Of a DNA stretch of 8,627 bases, positions 7,228 to 8,627 are shown piece by piece (positions within the stretch are counted from its first letter, which is position 1; each line of letters starts with the position of its first letter). Source of the DNA: an uncultured Fidelibacterota bacterium (GTDB lineage Bacteria > Fidelibacterota > Marinisomatia > Marinisomatales > UBA1611); assembly GCA_937893835.1 (NCBI GenBank), contig CALCSS010000163.1:1-8627 (forward strand). Reading direction: 5' to 3'. A program made the translations under genes and the position numbers. The notes beneath the pieces were generated by a model, which was not told where the DNA came from, did no database searches, and saw only the letters and a program-made list of their open reading frames with translations.

Positions 7228-8626
7228 AACTCCGTACCAGCCAATTGCATATCTCATCCTGAAGCTGTCTATATGGTGTTAATGATCCAACAAATCCGTT
7301 GATCATGATAGAAAATGTCAATGGCCCATATCTAGGACTAAAAGCGTAGCCAGAGAGGCATGTAACTCCTGATATTGAACCTGTCTTTGCATATATCTTT
7401 TCTTGTGATTCAATAAGTCTCTCCTCAAGTCGGGTATCTTTTTCACCCCCATGTGGAAGGGCCATAAGAAAGTTGTCCTTATAATCGGTCTCATACATAT
7501 AAGCCAACAATTGAACTACTTGGTCAGTGCTCAGTAGGTTATATCGTGATAGGCCAGAACCATCTGCTATTCTCAATGAACTTGTATCAATATTGACCTT
7601 ATCGAATAGGAAGGTCCTCACTTTATGTATTCCACTTTGCCAACTTCCATTCGTCGAGTCACTGATTCCTATGGATTTCATCAGTAACTCAGAAGTGAGA
7701 TTCTCACTTTTATGCATCATGCCCTCTAAATGAGTGAATAACGGTTCAGAGTAATGCACTGCGATCGTATCTTGAGAATGTAGATCATTGGCAGTGTGCA
7801 ATGTATTGATGGAAACGCCATGGGATTCCAACAATTCTTTGAAAACTGTTCCCACAAATAGACCTGGTTCAGTGATGTTCTTTTTAATGGTATCCTTTTC
7901 ACTCCATTCAAGTATCTCACCGGTGATGTTAAAATGATTGGTCTGCCCTCTCCAGTCTCTCTCTATCTTTAATTTTTTAAAATTGATCGTGTCCTTAACG
8001 GTTAATGAGGTGTTGGTGGTGGATGCATATTTGGTATCTGGATATAGATTGATCTTTGCAGGCAATCCTAATTCATTAGGAGAGTACTCAAAATCAATAC
8101 AATTATTATTCAATGTGAGTGCACTGATGGGTGCTGAATGCTTTTCTGAACCCTCGTCCCACATCCAACCTTTTCCATAGTGCATTGAATCCAAGAGACC
8201 TTCATCAAGGTAAAGAGTATCGATGAACTCCATCTGTCTTGATACGATGATTGCAAGAGAATCAAGTACCTCTATGGACAATCCTGAATCAGCTCCACCA
8301 ACAAGGAAGAGATTATCACCCTCTCTCAAGATCGTTGTTTCAAATATGTGTTTTTCTCCCAAATAATGTAGGCTAGCTGCTGATGTGATCAGTTTTACAT
8401 TGCTTGCGGGTATCATCAGTTTTTCACTGTTTAGTTCATAGAGACTATTTCCATCGACAAGAGAGATTATCTTAATGCTGAGAGACATGTCGAGTTCACT
8501 TTTCTCGATCAATGCATTGATATGAGTATTTATCTCACTTCTATGGTTTGATCGCTTGATCGCATTGGTCGAAAGGCATGAAAAAAATGAAAGCGATAAC
8601 AATAATAACGTAATTCTATGACCCAT
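7226..8626 (-). CDS. dacB: D-alanyl-D-alanine carboxypeptidase/endopeptidase, PBP4 type (peptidase S13)
   Basis: A 466-residue periplasmic penicillin-binding protein that trims the terminal D-Ala of peptidoglycan stem peptides and can cleave cross-links. All three active-site motifs are present: SNVK (S75 nucleophile, K78) in PASNVKLITSAA, SEN (307-309) in a HKSENLTSELL context, and KTG (414-416) in YAKTGSISG. The DGSGLSRYNLLS stretch (355-366) is typical of the S13 family. About 230 residues separate SxxK from SxN, which leaves room for the inserted domains of PBP4/DacB, and total length is close to E. coli DacB (477). The N-terminus MGHR followed by a hydrophobic run is a signal sequence; C17 after FFS could be lipidated, though Phe at -3 is unusual, so a type I signal is possible. 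The ATG at 8626 is one base from the window edge, and an earlier start outside cannot be excluded. It is the first visible gene of the minus-strand pair and is followed by a C40 cell-wall peptidase. Confidence 0.93.
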   Translation of the reverse strand: MGHRITLLLLSLSFFSCLSTNAIKRSNHRSEINTHINALIEKSELDMSLSIKIISLVDGNSLYELNSEKLMIPASNVKLITSAASLHYLGEKHIFETTILREGDNLFLVGGADSGLSIEVLDSLAIIVSRQMEFIDTLYLDEGLLDSMHYGKGWMWDEGSEKHSAPISALTLNNNCIDFEYSPNELGLPAKINLYPDTKYASTTNTSLTVKDTINFKKLKIERDWRGQTNHFNITGEILEWSEKDTIKKNITEPGLFVGTVFKELLESHGVSINTLHTANDLHSQDTIAVHYSEPLFTHLEGMMHKSENLTSELLMKSIGISDSTNGSWQSGIHKVRTFLFDKVNIDTSSLRIADGSGLSRYNLLSTDQVVQLLAYMYETDYKDNFLMALPHGGEKDTRLEERLIESQEKIYAKTGSISGVTCLSGYAFSPRYGPLTFSIMINGFVGSLTPYRQLQDEICNWLVRS

Positions 8627-8627
8627 G

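Noticed and set aside
7215..7250. ATG at 7250 as the start of the C40 gene
   Set aside because: It overlaps the carboxypeptidase gene and adds an acidic stretch before the signal sequence; the ATG at 7214 has a GA-rich ribosome site.
7726..8180. Small open frames inside the PBP4-type gene on both strands (7726-7920 minus, 7938-8180 plus)
   Set aside because: The carboxypeptidase frame is continuous with all motifs in order across this stretch, so these are by-products of its codon pattern.
1..8627. Mobile elements, CRISPR repeats, RNA genes or horizontally acquired segments
   Set aside because: I saw no direct repeat array, terminal inverted repeats, transposase or integrase motifs, tRNA-like folds or abrupt change in composition.

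Overview
The window looks like ordinary chromosomal DNA from a member of the Bacteroidota. This rests on four things: moderately AT-rich DNA, weak or absent Shine-Dalgarno sequences, three N-termini that look like lipoprotein signals, and above all an ABC-2 permease fused to an M1-type zinc peptidase, an arrangement I know mainly from that phylum. No closer taxonomic placement is justified from the sequence alone. I see no mobile element, CRISPR array, tRNA, rRNA or prophage signature. Coding density is near total: the four intergenic gaps are 7 to 11 bases long.

Left part, plus strand (bases 2-6088). Three tightly spaced genes read as one operon that begins upstream of the window. They are the C-terminal part of an ABC transporter ATPase, a 1200-residue protein joining two ABC-2 permease halves to a periplasmic M1-like metallopeptidase, and a separate M61-like zinc metallopeptidase lipoprotein. 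The suggested machine is one ATPase dimer driving a single-chain permease, with one peptidase tethered on the far side of the inner membrane and a second anchored to a membrane by lipid. The natural reading is handling or maturation of peptides or proteins in the periplasm, but the substrate is unknown.

Right part, minus strand (bases 8626-6096). Two genes read towards the first operon. A PBP4-type D-alanyl-D-alanine carboxypeptidase/endopeptidase (S13 family) comes first. A C40 (NlpC/P60) cell-wall peptidase with SH3-like domains follows 11 bases later. Both should act on peptidoglycan stem peptides in the periplasm, so this is a small cell-wall remodelling operon. The two operons converge with 7 bases between their stop codons and no convincing terminator.

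The most interesting element is the permease-peptidase fusion. Its predicted 13 membrane segments put the peptidase outside the cytoplasm. Its zinc site is spaced one residue longer than in classical M1 enzymes, and the usual N-terminus-recognition motif (GAMEN) is not visible at the expected position. Together with the adjacent M61 lipoprotein this defines a transporter-peptidase system whose function is, as far as I know, not established.
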